A DNA stretch of 64,000 bases, taken from contig CAYUIE010000012.1 of the NCBI GenBank assembly GCA_964444665.1, positions 45,215 to 109,214 on the forward strand, read 5' to 3'. The notes beneath the pieces were generated by a model. The model ran no database searches and had not been told where the DNA came from. It worked only from the letters and a program-made list of their open reading frames with translations. Source of the DNA: CAYZTY01 sp964444665 (GTDB lineage: Bacteria; Planctomycetota; Phycisphaerae; Sedimentisphaerales; CAYZTY01). Within the stretch, counting starts at the first letter, position 1; every line of letters starts with the position of its first letter. The translations under genes were made by a program, and so were the position numbers. Shown here in pieces: positions 1 to 8,786 of the stretch.

Positions 1-1
1 A

Positions 2-196
2 TTTTTGGCGCTGCCGGCGGCCGGCGTGACAATAGAAGATGCAATCCTTCCGGACCTGCCGACAAGCAAGGCCCTGGTGCTTCAGGATACAAAAAGAACA
101 CTTAAACTGATGCCGTACACGCCGTGGATTGAGAAGCAAATGGATCTCGGTACAGTAATTATCGATAAAGAAGTCGTTAGAATCACCGTCGAATAG
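2..196 (+). CDS. C-terminal fragment of an unidentified protein
   Basis: The reading frame is open from the left edge of the window, so only the last 65 or so residues are visible and the true start lies outside. The segment ends in a hydrophilic tail (DKEVVRITVE) and shows no motif that I recognise. It is followed after 33 bases by the propeller gene on the same strand, so the two may be co-transcribed. Function cannot be assigned. Confidence 0.5.
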   Translation, partial: FLALPAAGVTIEDAILPDLPTSKALVLQDTKRTLKLMPYTPWIEKQMDLGTVIIDKEVVRITVE

Positions 197-229
197 TATC
201 AGCCGAGTTTTGTTTGGGAGATACGTCTG

Positions 230-2524
230 ATGAAAAAGCCGAGATACTACGGCATAACTATACCGGCAATTCTTGTACTAACGGTTTTGAGCTTAAACAG
301 CGCAGCGGTCACCAGCAAGGTTACCCGTCATTCAACACAGGCCGAGTTTAGTGAGGGCGAGACCGAGAACATCATAATTGACTCACGGGGAACAATCAGA
401 CTGGGAAGAGCATGGCAGGTTCTGGCAGACCAGCTCGAAGACGTTTGGGCGGTCAACTGCATGGTAGAGGTTGATGGCTCAATCTTTCTGGGAACAAGCC
501 CCAACGGCTTTATCTTCCAATACAGCAAAGGCAAGTTGACAAGAATTTACCCCCTCGAGTCCTCGACGATGCTCGGGGCAGACCCCATTGACGAAAACGA
601 TATTCCTAATACGCAGCCGGAAGAGCAAGGCGACGTTAACGTCCCGGAAGAGGCGGAAACGGTTACAAAAGACCGGCACGTTTCCAACGAGCACATCTTC
701 GCAATGGCAAAGGACCGATGGGGTAAAGTCCTTGCCGGCCTGAGCGGCGAGAAGTGCGGATTGCTGCGATTCAATAAAAACAAAGCAAAGATGATATTCG
801 AGCCGAACGACGCCCAATATATCTTTGCAATCGTGGTTGATAAGAAGGGCAATATCTATCTGGGCACAGGACCGGAAGGCAAAATCTATCGGCTGAACTC
901 CAAAGGCAGGAATCCACAGATAATTTACGAAAGTAAAGAAAAAAACATACTTTCACTGGCAATCGGCAATGACGGCTTTATTTATGCGGGCAGCGACGGA
1001 CGAGGACTCGTGTACAAAATAAATCCGAAGAATAACAAAGCCAGCGTCTTATACGACACCGACGAGGATGAAGTGGCGGCACTACTATTTAACAGTAAGG
1101 GTAAACTTTACGCAGCAGGAACATCGGCAAAGGTTGTAAAATCCAGAAGCGTTTCAAAACAGACACCACTTACAGCCGGTCGGCCCGAGGCAGAAACCAA
1201 AAAAGAAGAGAAAAAAACGGCCAAGACAAACGAAGGCGGATTGAAATTGAAAGTTGCCAACATACAGGAAAAAGATGCCAAGCAAAAACCGAGCAAAAAG
1301 AAAGCTGCGAAAAGAGGTGCTGTGCCGGGTGCCGACAGTCATATTTACAGGATAGACGAAAAGGGCTTTGTAACCGACATTTTCCAGGAAAAGATTGTAC
1401 TATTTACGCTGGCATCACAGGAAGACCAATTACTGGCGGCAACGGGCAACTGGGCGCAGCTTTTTGCCATCAATCCGGAAACCGAACAAGAAAGCATCAT
1501 CTACGAGGATGAGCAGGCCTCTCAGGTTACGGCGGTAACTGTGCTGGGTGATGAAGTATATCTTGGTACGGCAAACCCGGCAAAGCTTATCAAGCTGACA
1601 AATACGTATGCCCGGGAAGGGATTTACAGCTCGGACTTAGTTGATGCCGGCCAGCCGGCGGCATGGGGCAAACTGCAAACAGAGGCGGACATACCGGCCG
1701 ATACAAGTGTGCTGATTTCAAGCCGCAGCGGTAACGTAAAAGACGTAAACGACCCGACCTTTTCCCCCTGGACAGAGGCGATTGAAATCACAGAGCCGAT
1801 ACAGCTTTTCTGCCCTCTGGGCAGGTTCTGCCAATACAGACTCACGTTAAAAAGCAATTCCGGCCAGACCTCACCTGTTATCAGAGAAGTGGCTGTGGCA
1901 CATACTGTACCAAATCTGGCTCCGAAGGTCGAATCTGTCAATGTAACCCCAACGACGGCAAAAGAAAAAACAAGCACTTTCAAAATCAGCTATAAAGCAA
2001 AAGATGAAAACAATGACAAGCTGGTTTACAAAATAGACTTCAGGAAGATTCCACGAGAAAGGTGGATTGAGCTTGAGGACGAGTTAGAACCGGATACTTT
2101 CGAGTGGGACACCAAAACCGTTGAAGACGGGCGATACGAAATCAGAGTTACGGCAGGTGACGAACGGGATAATACCGCAGCAACGAAACTGGCCGGGACA
2201 CGAATAAGCGACCCGGCAATCGTTGACAACACGCCGCCTGTGATTACGGAATACGTAATTTCTACAAAGAAAAATACCGTAGTAATTCGGCTGCAGATAA
2301 CAGACCAGCTCAGCGCTATCGGGGACGTGAAATACACAATCGACAGCAATGCGGACTGGAAGGGCTGCCTGCCTGAGGATTCGATTTACGATACGACGAA
2401 GGAAGACTTCACAATTCTAATTGAAGAACTGTCAATCGGCGAACACGTCATCGCACTACAAATCAGCGACGCGGTGAAAAATACCGCTTATAAAACTTTC
2501 GATGTGACGGTGAGGCAAGATTAG
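230..2524 (+). CDS. Secreted beta-propeller protein with C-terminal Ig/Fn3-like region
   Basis: A 764-residue exported protein. Residues 1-28 form a signal peptide (KK then a hydrophobic stretch ending near NSAA). Residues 60-470 contain repeated short blades of the type IYLGTGPEGKIYRL, IYAGSDGRGLVYKI and EVYLGTANPAKLIKL, typical of a beta-propeller. A Lys/Ala-rich low-complexity insert lies near residues 325-365 (KKEEKKTAK, KKKAAKRGA). Residues 570-764 look like Ig/Fn3-type beta domains (APKVESVNVTP, DGRYEIRVTAGD, DNTPPVITEY). The start is supported by TTTGGGAG 9 bases upstream of the ATG. No catalytic motif is visible, so a binding or scaffold role outside the cytoplasm is inferred. The fumarase gene follows after 4 bases, which suggests co-transcription without an obvious functional link. 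Confidence 0.8.
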   Translation: MKKPRYYGITIPAILVLTVLSLNSAAVTSKVTRHSTQAEFSEGETENIIIDSRGTIRLGRAWQVLADQLEDVWAVNCMVEVDGSIFLGTSPNGFIFQYSKGKLTRIYPLESSTMLGADPIDENDIPNTQPEEQGDVNVPEEAETVTKDRHVSNEHIFAMAKDRWGKVLAGLSGEKCGLLRFNKNKAKMIFEPNDAQYIFAIVVDKKGNIYLGTGPEGKIYRLNSKGRNPQIIYESKEKNILSLAIGNDGFIYAGSDGRGLVYKINPKNNKASVLYDTDEDEVAALLFNSKGKLYAAGTSAKVVKSRSVSKQTPLTAGRPEAETKKEEKKTAKTNEGGLKLKVANIQEKDAKQKPSKKKAAKRGAVPGADSHIYRIDEKGFVTDIFQEKIVLFTLASQEDQLLAATGNWAQLFAINPETEQESIIYEDEQASQVTAVTVLGDEVYLGTANPAKLIKLTNTYAREGIYSSDLVDAGQPAAWGKLQTEADIPADTSVLISSRSGNVKDVNDPTFSPWTEAIEITEPIQLFCPLGRFCQYRLTLKSNSGQTSPVIREVAVAHTVPNLAPKVESVNVTPTTAKEKTSTFKISYKAKDENNDKLVYKIDFRKIPRERWIELEDELEPDTFEWDTKTVEDGRYEIRVTAGDERDNTAATKLAGTRISDPAIVDNTPPVITEYVISTKKNTVVIRLQITDQLSAIGDVKYTIDSNADWKGCLPEDSIYDTTKEDFTILIEELSIGEHVIALQISDAVKNTAYKTFDVTVRQD

Positions 2525-2528
2525 GCCT

Positions 2529-3392
2529 ATGCGCTCGGTAAGCTTCGAAGATGTTGCAAGAACGGCGGAGGAGCTTTGTATATCGGCAGCACACGAACTG
2601 CCGCAGGACGTTCTGGATGCATTGAAAGACGCTGCACGCAGAGAATCTAACCGACGAGCAGCGGAAATTTTAAAACAACTCCTTGAAAATTCACGTATCG
2701 CAAAAGAGCAGCGAATACCACTTTGCCAGGATACGGGTCTGGCCGTGGTTTTTGTAGAGCAGGGGGCCGACGTAAGAGTCGAACCGGTCGAAGATAATCC
2801 GGATGGAACAATTATTGACGCGATTAACGCCGGTGTGGCAAGAGGTTACCAGAAGGGACTTTTGCGAAAAAGCTTAGTCGCTGAGCCTTTGGAGAAGCGT
2901 ATAAACACAGGTACAAACACGCCGGCGATAATTCATTACAATGTTGTTGCGGGCCAGAAAATCAAGATAACGGTTATGACCAAAGGCGGGGGATGCGAAA
3001 ACAAAAGCCAATTCAAAATGTTTAGGCCGACCGCCGGGAGAGATGAGATAATCGATTGGGTCGTCAATAGCGTTGCCCAGGCCGGGGCCGACGCCTGCCC
3101 GCCGTTTATAGTGGGGGTAGGCCTCGGAGGAGATTTTGAACTGTGTTGTATGTTAAGCAAAAAAGCATTGCTGCGTGAGATAGGCACAAGCCACAAAGAA
3201 AGATTCTACAGCCAGCTTGAAAAGGACCTGCTGCAAAAAATTAACGCGCTCGGCCTTGGGCCTCAAGGCCTTGGAGGCGACACGACAGCACTGGCTGTTC
3301 ATATTGAAACGGCCGGCTGTCACATCGCGTCATTGCCGGTGGCGGTAAATATCGAGTGCCACTCCCACCGGCATAAAAGCGCCATCATTTAG
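2529..3392 (+). CDS. Fumarate hydratase class I, alpha subunit (fumarate/tartrate dehydratase family)
   Basis: This 287-residue protein matches the N-terminal (alpha) half of class I Fe-S fumarases and L-tartrate dehydratases, which interconvert fumarate and malate (or dehydrate tartrate). Three Cys suitable as 4Fe-4S ligands are visible: C66 in LCQDTG, C190 in DACPPF and C277 in NIECHSH. Their spacing is like that of TtdA. The GGGCENKS segment (153-160) is the conserved substrate-binding loop, here with Cys where Ser is usual. The beta subunit normally follows directly, but here the next gene is rsmA on the other strand, so beta must be elsewhere. The start lies 4 bases after the propeller gene stop. 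Whether the substrate is fumarate or tartrate cannot be told from sequence. Confidence 0.85.
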   Translation: MRSVSFEDVARTAEELCISAAHELPQDVLDALKDAARRESNRRAAEILKQLLENSRIAKEQRIPLCQDTGLAVVFVEQGADVRVEPVEDNPDGTIIDAINAGVARGYQKGLLRKSLVAEPLEKRINTGTNTPAIIHYNVVAGQKIKITVMTKGGGCENKSQFKMFRPTAGRDEIIDWVVNSVAQAGADACPPFIVGVGLGGDFELCCMLSKKALLREIGTSHKERFYSQLEKDLLQKINALGLGPQGLGGDTTALAVHIETAGCHIASLPVAVNIECHSHRHKSAII

Positions 3393-3431
3393 CTTCGAAA
3401 AATTTACTTGCGGGGTTACTACGGATTTTCC

Positions 3432-4316
3432 TCAGTCCAGCAATTCATAACAGTTATTGGCTATCGCTATAAACTCTTCCGCGGAAAGCTCATCCGGCCG
3501 ACGTGCAGAGTTAATACAGGCCCGCTCAAAGATATCGGGCCAGTTTTTCACCGAGGCCAATAGGCCAACTGCAAATTTTGTGCAGGCTTTTAGCATCTTT
3601 CGGCGGTGGCCCATAAACAAACTCACAACCCGGCGAAAAAGCTCGAGATTATGAATTCGGTTCAGTTTTTCATCCATCCGGTGGAAGCTTACCATTGCTG
3701 ATTCAACCTGCGGCCGAGGCCAAAAGACACTTGGACTTAGCAGTCGAATAGTTTTAACCTCGCCTGCCGCGGCCATAATAATACTCAGTATGCCGTAATC
3801 CTCGCAGCCCGGCGAAGCGGCCATTCGCTGTGCCACTTCTTTCTGGACCGTAACATACATATCCTCGACAACCACCGGCCCGGTAATCAGATTTACCATC
3901 ACCACCGCTGCCGCGCTGTAAGGCAAATTCGCGACCAGCATAATCCTGCTGTGAGCCTCTTCACCACCGGATCTCAAGGCCTCGGCCACATCGTGGTTGA
4001 TAGCATTTTTGCTTTCAAGCACGTCGGCGTTTATGATTCGAACATTGGCGGCCTCGGCGAGCTGCACTTTGGCGATTTGTGCAAGCGCTCTGTCCATCTC
4101 GACGGCTACGACCTTGCCTGCTCTGCAGGCCAGCTCTTCCGTCAAGGAACCCGTGCCGCAGCCCACTTCCAGGACAATGTCATCGCTGTGAATGTGGGCC
4201 GAGTCGACAAGTAAGCGCATAAGATTCAAATCTATAAGGAAATGCTGGCCCAATCGCTTATTCGGCTTAATGCCTGCCGAGTCAAGGAAGCTCTTAATTT
4301 GCTGCTTTGTCTGCAT
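3432..4316 (-). CDS. rsmA: 16S rRNA (adenine1518-N6/adenine1519-N6)-dimethyltransferase
   Basis: RsmA (KsgA) dimethylates two adjacent adenines in helix 45 of 16S rRNA late in 30S assembly. The 294-residue product carries the N-terminal GQHF motif (KRLGQHFLID), the SAM-binding loop VLEVGCGTGSLTEELA and the catalytic NLPY motif (VANLPYSAAAVV). The C-terminal part contains the family's conserved FWPRPQVESAMV. A longer frame reaching 4409 exists, but the ATG at 4316 is chosen because the residues before it do not resemble the family and would overlap the upstream gene. The TAA of the homocysteine methyltransferase and this ATG share one base (TAATG), which implies translational coupling. Confidence 0.95.
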   Translation of the reverse strand: MQTKQQIKSFLDSAGIKPNKRLGQHFLIDLNLMRLLVDSAHIHSDDIVLEVGCGTGSLTEELACRAGKVVAVEMDRALAQIAKVQLAEAANVRIINADVLESKNAINHDVAEALRSGGEEAHSRIMLVANLPYSAAAVVMVNLITGPVVVEDMYVTVQKEVAQRMAASPGCEDYGILSIIMAAAGEVKTIRLLSPSVFWPRPQVESAMVSFHRMDEKLNRIHNLELFRRVVSLFMGHRRKMLKACTKFAVGLLASVKNWPDIFERACINSARRPDELSAEEFIAIANNCYELLD

Positions 4317-5200
4317 TACACTTCGCCCAGCATATCGGCTATCGCCCGAATGTGGTCCGGCGTTGTTCCGCAACATCCGCCTACAAGTTGTGCACCGGCA
4401 CGTAAGCACTCACGAATACCCTGGGCAAATGCTGCCGGGGCCATATCGAATACAGTCAGACCATCATGTAACCTAGGCTTGCCGGCATTAGGCTGCGCTA
4501 AAACAGGCAGGTTTGTTGCCGAACGAATCAGAGAGATAACCACCGCCATTTGGGCAAGGTCAATATCACCACAATTGGCGCCAATCACGTCGGCACCTCC
4601 ATCCGTAAGTTTTTCAGCGCACTCTGAGGCACGATTTCCCATTATGGTCCGTGCGCCATTGGCCTGTGTTGCGAATGCAATCGATACAATAACAGGAAGT
4701 GAGAATTTATCCTTGCAGGCCCGAAGAGCACACAGGGCCTCGCGTAAATCGAAGATTGTTTCAATTATAAAACCATCCACACCGGCCTCGGCCAGGACCT
4801 CCGCCTGCTCCCTGAATGCATCATAGAAGCATTCCTCGCTGTAATCACCATACGGCTCAAGTAGCTGACCTGTCGAGCTGATATCGCCCAGCACATATTG
4901 AGCTTTGCCGGCGGCCTGCCTTACTAATTCAGCACCGGCTCTATTTACCTCTCGCACATCCACATCAACATTGTGCGTTTGGATATAAACACGATTCATT
5001 GTCAGCGTATTAGTGGTAAGAATATGACATCCGCACGCTGCGTATTCTTTGTGGATTTCCAGCACCGCTTGTGGTGCGTCAAGGTTGTTCCGGGCGCGCA
5101 TCATTAAACCGCGTTTATCTAACGTTGTTCCCATAGCCCCATCAAGCAGAATCGGCCTTTGGCTTTGGAGAAGCTCTTTGAATTCCACAATTATCTCCAA
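4316..5200 (-). CDS. Homocysteine S-methyltransferase domain protein (stand-alone, MetH N-domain type)
   Basis: A 294-residue TIM-barrel protein of the S-methyl_trans (Hcy-binding) family. The N-terminus reads ILLDGAMGTTLDKRG, typical of this barrel, and the zinc-thiolate ligands are visible as Cys in GANCG and the Cys pair in GGCCGTTP near the C-terminus. It would bind homocysteine through zinc and accept a methyl group from betaine, a folate or a corrinoid partner. It corresponds to MetH domain 1 alone; no cobalamin or folate domain is fused or adjacent. It lies in a minus-strand run with pdxA upstream and rsmA downstream. The methyl donor is unknown. Confidence 0.85.
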   Translation of the reverse strand: MEIIVEFKELLQSQRPILLDGAMGTTLDKRGLMMRARNNLDAPQAVLEIHKEYAACGCHILTTNTLTMNRVYIQTHNVDVDVREVNRAGAELVRQAAGKAQYVLGDISSTGQLLEPYGDYSEECFYDAFREQAEVLAEAGVDGFIIETIFDLREALCALRACKDKFSLPVIVSIAFATQANGARTIMGNRASECAEKLTDGGADVIGANCGDIDLAQMAVVISLIRSATNLPVLAQPNAGKPRLHDGLTVFDMAPAAFAQGIRECLRAGAQLVGGCCGTTPDHIRAIADMLGEV

Positions 5201-5232
5201 AATAGAAACCTAATAATAAGTCCCGGGTAGAA

Positions 5233-5248
5233 CCCCGACAAGTCGGGA
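5233..5248. repeat. Short palindrome between pdxA and the methyltransferase gene
   Basis: CCCGAC at 5234-5239 and GTCGGG at 5242-5247 form a 6-bp hairpin with a 2-base loop. No T-run follows on either strand, so it is unlikely to be an intrinsic terminator. It resembles other CCCGAT/ATCGGG palindromes in this window. Confidence 0.5.
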
Positions 5249-5257
5249 TTTATTCTG

Positions 5258-6325
5258 TCACGAATTACGAGACGCGAGGTTATGAGTAAGCTGGTAGGTC
5301 TTCTTTGTTCGGGCCATATTTATTGCCAGCCTTATCGCAGCCTTCATACTGGAGGGATTTGCGATATTACTTCCCGCGATATCATAAGCCGTACCGTGCG
5401 CGGGGGAAGTCCGGATTATAGGTATGCCGATTGTAACATTGACCGCCTCTTCAAAGGCCAATAGCTTCACAGGTATCATACCCTGGTCATGATACATTGC
5501 TACTACACCGTCGAACCGTCCTCGGGCCGCTTGGAGAAAGAGGGTATCGGCAGGATATGGGCCGCTGCAGTTTATACCTACTTCCTGAGCCATCAAAATG
5601 GCCGGGGCAATTATGCGTTTCTCTTCATCACCGAACTGTCCATCCTCGCCGGCATGAGGATTCAAGGCGGCCACGCCAATGGAAGGATTGTTAATGGCAA
5701 AATACTCCTTCAGAGCCGTGTTGAGCAAATCGATTGGCTCAAAGACACGCCCGATAGTAAACTTATGACGCAGATTAAACAAGCCCTCATGAATGGTTGC
5801 CAGTGCCAGTTTAATCGGCCCTGCCACGAACATCATCACTTTTCGCAGTGACTTACAGCGAGCGGCGAGCATTTCGGTATGGCCGGGCCACTTGACACCG
5901 GCCAGCTTCCAGCTGGTCTTACTTATCGGTGCGGTAACTAACGCGTCGATGATGCCGCAGCGTGCGGCGCTCACGGCATCAAGGCAAAACCTCACAGAGG
6001 CCTGGCCGGCCACCTTGCTGGGCCCCTTAACCGTGATAGGCAAAGAATAATCATCATAATCCGCCACCATAACCTGGTGTGGATAATCCCGGCTAAGCTT
6101 TTCATGTTGATGCCGGCCCCAACAAAGGTCCACTTCGGCCATATCGGCAGCGTAGGCAAACTGCTCATGCATTCCGAAGACGATGAATTTAGCTTCTCTG
6201 CGAATCTGCCAGTCCGCAAGCGCCTTGACAATGACTTCAGGGCCGATGCCGGCAGGATCTCCCATTGTTATGCCGATTACCAACGGCTCGTCTGCCAGCT
6301 TATTGTTATTCTCTGCATTCATCAA
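5258..6325 (-). CDS. pdxA: 4-hydroxythreonine-4-phosphate dehydrogenase
   Basis: PdxA oxidises 4-phosphohydroxy-L-threonine in the DXP-independent route to pyridoxal phosphate. The 355-residue product shows the family signatures in order: GDPAGIGPEV, the metal-ligand histidine in GHTEMLA, ALNPHAGEDG, MYHDQGMIPVKLLAF and RTSPAHGTAYDIAG. Length fits the family with a short extra N-terminus (MMNAENNNKLADEP). It lies between ribE (16 bases upstream) and the homocysteine methyltransferase (57 bases downstream), so a cofactor-oriented operon is plausible. The related PdxA2-type enzymes of other substrates cannot be fully excluded. Confidence 0.93.
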   Translation of the reverse strand: MMNAENNNKLADEPLVIGITMGDPAGIGPEVIVKALADWQIRREAKFIVFGMHEQFAYAADMAEVDLCWGRHQHEKLSRDYPHQVMVADYDDYSLPITVKGPSKVAGQASVRFCLDAVSAARCGIIDALVTAPISKTSWKLAGVKWPGHTEMLAARCKSLRKVMMFVAGPIKLALATIHEGLFNLRHKFTIGRVFEPIDLLNTALKEYFAINNPSIGVAALNPHAGEDGQFGDEEKRIIAPAILMAQEVGINCSGPYPADTLFLQAARGRFDGVVAMYHDQGMIPVKLLAFEEAVNVTIGIPIIRTSPAHGTAYDIAGSNIANPSSMKAAIRLAINMARTKKTYQLTHNLASRNS

Positions 6326-6341
6326 CTAATCCAGGAAAAAC

Positions 6342-6983
6342 CTAAAAACCCAGCTCTTTTAATTTTTCTACGGTTAAATTCTTTCTCCCGGGCAGTATTT
6401 TATCGAGCTGTTTTTTTATTATTTTGGCAATTATGTCTGTTTCAATGTTAATCCGGTCACCGGGTTTTGCCTTTCCAAGTGTTGTCTCTCGCAGTGTCAC
6501 CGGTATCAGGGCCGCCGTGAAACCTTCATTATTAATATCAGCTACCGTCAAACTTACACCGTCAACCGCAACCGCGCCCTTTGGAACGATTTCATCGAGC
6601 AGTTCAGAACACACGGCAAATCGCACGTCGGCAAAGTCGCCTCTTCTGTGAATCCAGCTTACCGTAGCGGTCCCATCTATATGACCCTGAACGATGTGGC
6701 CGCCGAATCTGCCGTCAGCTTTAAGGGCCGTCTCGACATTGACAAGGCTGCCGCTGCGAAGATTACTCAGCGCCGTTTTGTCCAGCGTTTCTTTACTTAG
6801 CTGGAATTCAGCCATGCTGTGATTACATTGCGCAACCGTAAGACAAGCGCCATTTATAGATATGCTGTCACCACACTTCACCTCCCGGCTCAATTCAGCC
6901 AATTCTACCTGGAGCAGCAAACCCCCGGTAATCGGGCGGGCCGCTTTTACCTTACAGACTGACTCTATAATACCGGTAAACAT
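6342..6983 (-). CDS. ribE: Riboflavin synthase, alpha chain
   Basis: Riboflavin synthase dismutates two 6,7-dimethyl-8-ribityllumazine molecules to riboflavin. The 213-residue product begins with the invariant MFTGIIE and has the two-fold repeated lumazine-binding barrel. Repeat 1 contains DSISINGACLTVAQ, repeat 2 contains AVAVDGVSLTVADI, and GGHIVQGHIDGTATV lies between them. The frame extends 5 codons further to 6998, but MFTGIIE is the universal start in the family. It is the first gene of the run with pdxA 16 bases downstream. The usual partners ribD, ribAB and ribH are not in the window. Confidence 0.94.
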   Translation of the reverse strand: MFTGIIESVCKVKAARPITGGLLLQVELAELSREVKCGDSISINGACLTVAQCNHSMAEFQLSKETLDKTALSNLRSGSLVNVETALKADGRFGGHIVQGHIDGTATVSWIHRRGDFADVRFAVCSELLDEIVPKGAVAVDGVSLTVADINNEGFTAALIPVTLRETTLGKAKPGDRINIETDIIAKIIKKQLDKILPGRKNLTVEKLKELGF

Positions 6984-7153
6984 AAAACCGCTTTTCACAA
7001 ACCAGATTTCAACGGAACCTTTTATTTATATTAAGGTTACGGGCCTTAAAAGTCAAATGCTTTCGATGCGATTTACTGCATCGATGGCCCTCTTAAAGGC
7101 TGAAAAAAGGGTCTGAAGGCTTTGTAAACTAACAGGCATTTATGAAAATATCC

Positions 7154-7182
7154 TTTTCAACAGGCCTAAAAAGTGCTATGAT
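7154..7182 (+). promoter_or_regulatory. Predicted sigma-70 promoter for the thioredoxin-fold protein gene
   Basis: TTTTCA at 7154-7159 and TATGAT at 7177-7182 are separated by 17 bases. The gene start is 45 bases downstream. Confidence 0.45.
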
Positions 7183-7226
7183 AGTATGGCTATTAGGTTA
7201 AATGATTGAGGTTAAGGAAAGCAGAA

Positions 7227-8756
7227 ATGAAAAGAATAGATGATATAAAAAAGGCAGTTATATTGCTAATGGTAATAACGACAGGGGTTTTATGGTCAGA
7301 CCTGGTTTTAGCAGCACGACAGGGCGGCCCGGCGCGCCCGGGGAGGGAATTCCGAGGAAAAGACCGGCGAGGAGACCGGGCGGAAGATGAAACCGCCGCT
7401 ACAGCCGGCGCAGAAATAAATTCCAAACTTCAAGTAGTGCTAAACGTGGCCAATGAAGGAGGCAAACTCGAGCCGAAGGAAATCGAGATTGCAAAGAGAA
7501 CACTGCTCGAGAGCAGAAAATATCTAAAAGATTTTACAGAAGTCGAACAATGTGACTACTACCTGTTGAGCGCCTGGATGAATTATTTTGCAGGTAATTA
7601 CAGAAGAGCCCTTGGTGAGGCGAATAAGGCCAGCAAAGCGAATCCGGACGATGGCGATGCCACGGCGACACAGATAGCACTTTCGATGCTGAACAACGAA
7701 TTTCTGCCTGTGGCCGATCGGACCAAAGACCAGGAGGAAATAACAATCTTCGGGACCGAAGGAGCCGGTCAAGAAACGGGAGGGGAAGGCCATATCGGTC
7801 GAACTTTGGATTTCAACCTGAATTTTATAAAGGGAAATGTGCTGGGAAACAAGGTTTCAAATCTGGAGTTGAGCTGCCTGAACGGAAGTAATTTGTCATA
7901 TGACGCCGGCAATGAAACCTTTTGTATGATTATCTGGAAAACAGGACCAAGCGAAGCGAGCGAGACAACAACCCGCACTGAATCGTTCCCGGTGTACGGC
8001 GCTATGGAGCCGGGGGGCTATGGCGGACCGAGAAGCCCCGGCGGCAGAAGGGGTAGAACGGGCAGGCGCACCGTAGAGGATGCCTCCGCACAAATGCTCG
8101 CGTTTTCAGATTTGTTCCTGGCACATTACGAGAACCCACGATTCCGGTTCGTGGGTATCAACCTCGACAGTCCGGACAGCAAGATAAAGGTAATGGAAAC
8201 ATTACTGGAGAGCCCGTGGCCGTGGGCTCAAGCGATGGCAACAGACCCGGCTAATAAAGCAATTTCACAATTCGCAGAAATGAAAATTCGACAACCAACT
8301 CTCGTAATTGCACAGCCCGGCGGCACGGTATTCTACGCCGGTCCAGCGTCTGGTTTTCTTCCCAAGATACTCTTAAATTACGTTAGTAGTGCGACAGAAT
8401 CGGCAACCGGCTCGCACAAGACTGAAACGTCAACGATGCGGAAAAGATCGGCCACTTCAACCACCGATACCTTAGAAGAGCAGGCAAAAAAACATCAGGA
8501 TGAGACCTCGGCCTGGTCGGATGAAACAGAAGAAGACGAAATCAACCCCCATGCAGAAAACCTCTACCAGATGGCGCTAGTTCACCAAAGATCCGGCAGG
8601 GTATTGGGGTATGGACGTATGGTAGAGTACTGTCGGAAGATTCAAGGGCTTTATCCGGACAGCCCACAAGCTAAGAAGACCAAAGAGCTTCTACGTCAGC
8701 TACCGGAAAAAGAGCAAAAAAAATATAAAGTCACCGACGAGGAAAAGGGGCTTTAA
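7227..8756 (+). CDS. Secreted protein with TPR-like segment and thioredoxin-fold domain lacking CXXC
   Basis: An exported protein of 509 residues. The ATG at 7227 is preferred over the in-frame start at 7206 because AAGGAAAG lies just upstream and the signal peptide then starts cleanly (MKRIDDIKK, then VILLMVITTGVLW). A TPR-like helical segment follows (YYLLSAWMNYFAGNYRRAL ... ASKANPDDGDA). A thioredoxin/TlpA-like domain runs from about residue 205 (LELSCLNGSNLSYDAGNET, then FCMIIWKTGPSEASE) to about 385 (MKIRQPTLVIAQPGGTVFY with the cis-Pro). The position of the redox CXXC after the first strand reads WKTGPSEA, so the catalytic cysteines are absent and redox activity is unlikely. A Gly/Arg-rich insert (GGRRGRTGRR) sits inside the domain. 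The C-terminus is charged. Role unknown. Confidence 0.75.
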   Translation: MKRIDDIKKAVILLMVITTGVLWSDLVLAARQGGPARPGREFRGKDRRGDRAEDETAATAGAEINSKLQVVLNVANEGGKLEPKEIEIAKRTLLESRKYLKDFTEVEQCDYYLLSAWMNYFAGNYRRALGEANKASKANPDDGDATATQIALSMLNNEFLPVADRTKDQEEITIFGTEGAGQETGGEGHIGRTLDFNLNFIKGNVLGNKVSNLELSCLNGSNLSYDAGNETFCMIIWKTGPSEASETTTRTESFPVYGAMEPGGYGGPRSPGGRRGRTGRRTVEDASAQMLAFSDLFLAHYENPRFRFVGINLDSPDSKIKVMETLLESPWPWAQAMATDPANKAISQFAEMKIRQPTLVIAQPGGTVFYAGPASGFLPKILLNYVSSATESATGSHKTETSTMRKRSATSTTDTLEEQAKKHQDETSAWSDETEEDEINPHAENLYQMALVHQRSGRVLGYGRMVEYCRKIQGLYPDSPQAKKTKELLRQLPEKEQKKYKVTDEEKGL

Positions 8757-8786
8757 AACAAACAAAGGATTGTTTGGGAGGTTCTG

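Noticed and set aside
4242..4826. 194-codon plus-strand frame
   Set aside because: Antisense to rsmA and the homocysteine methyltransferase, both strongly supported; composition is that of a shadow frame.
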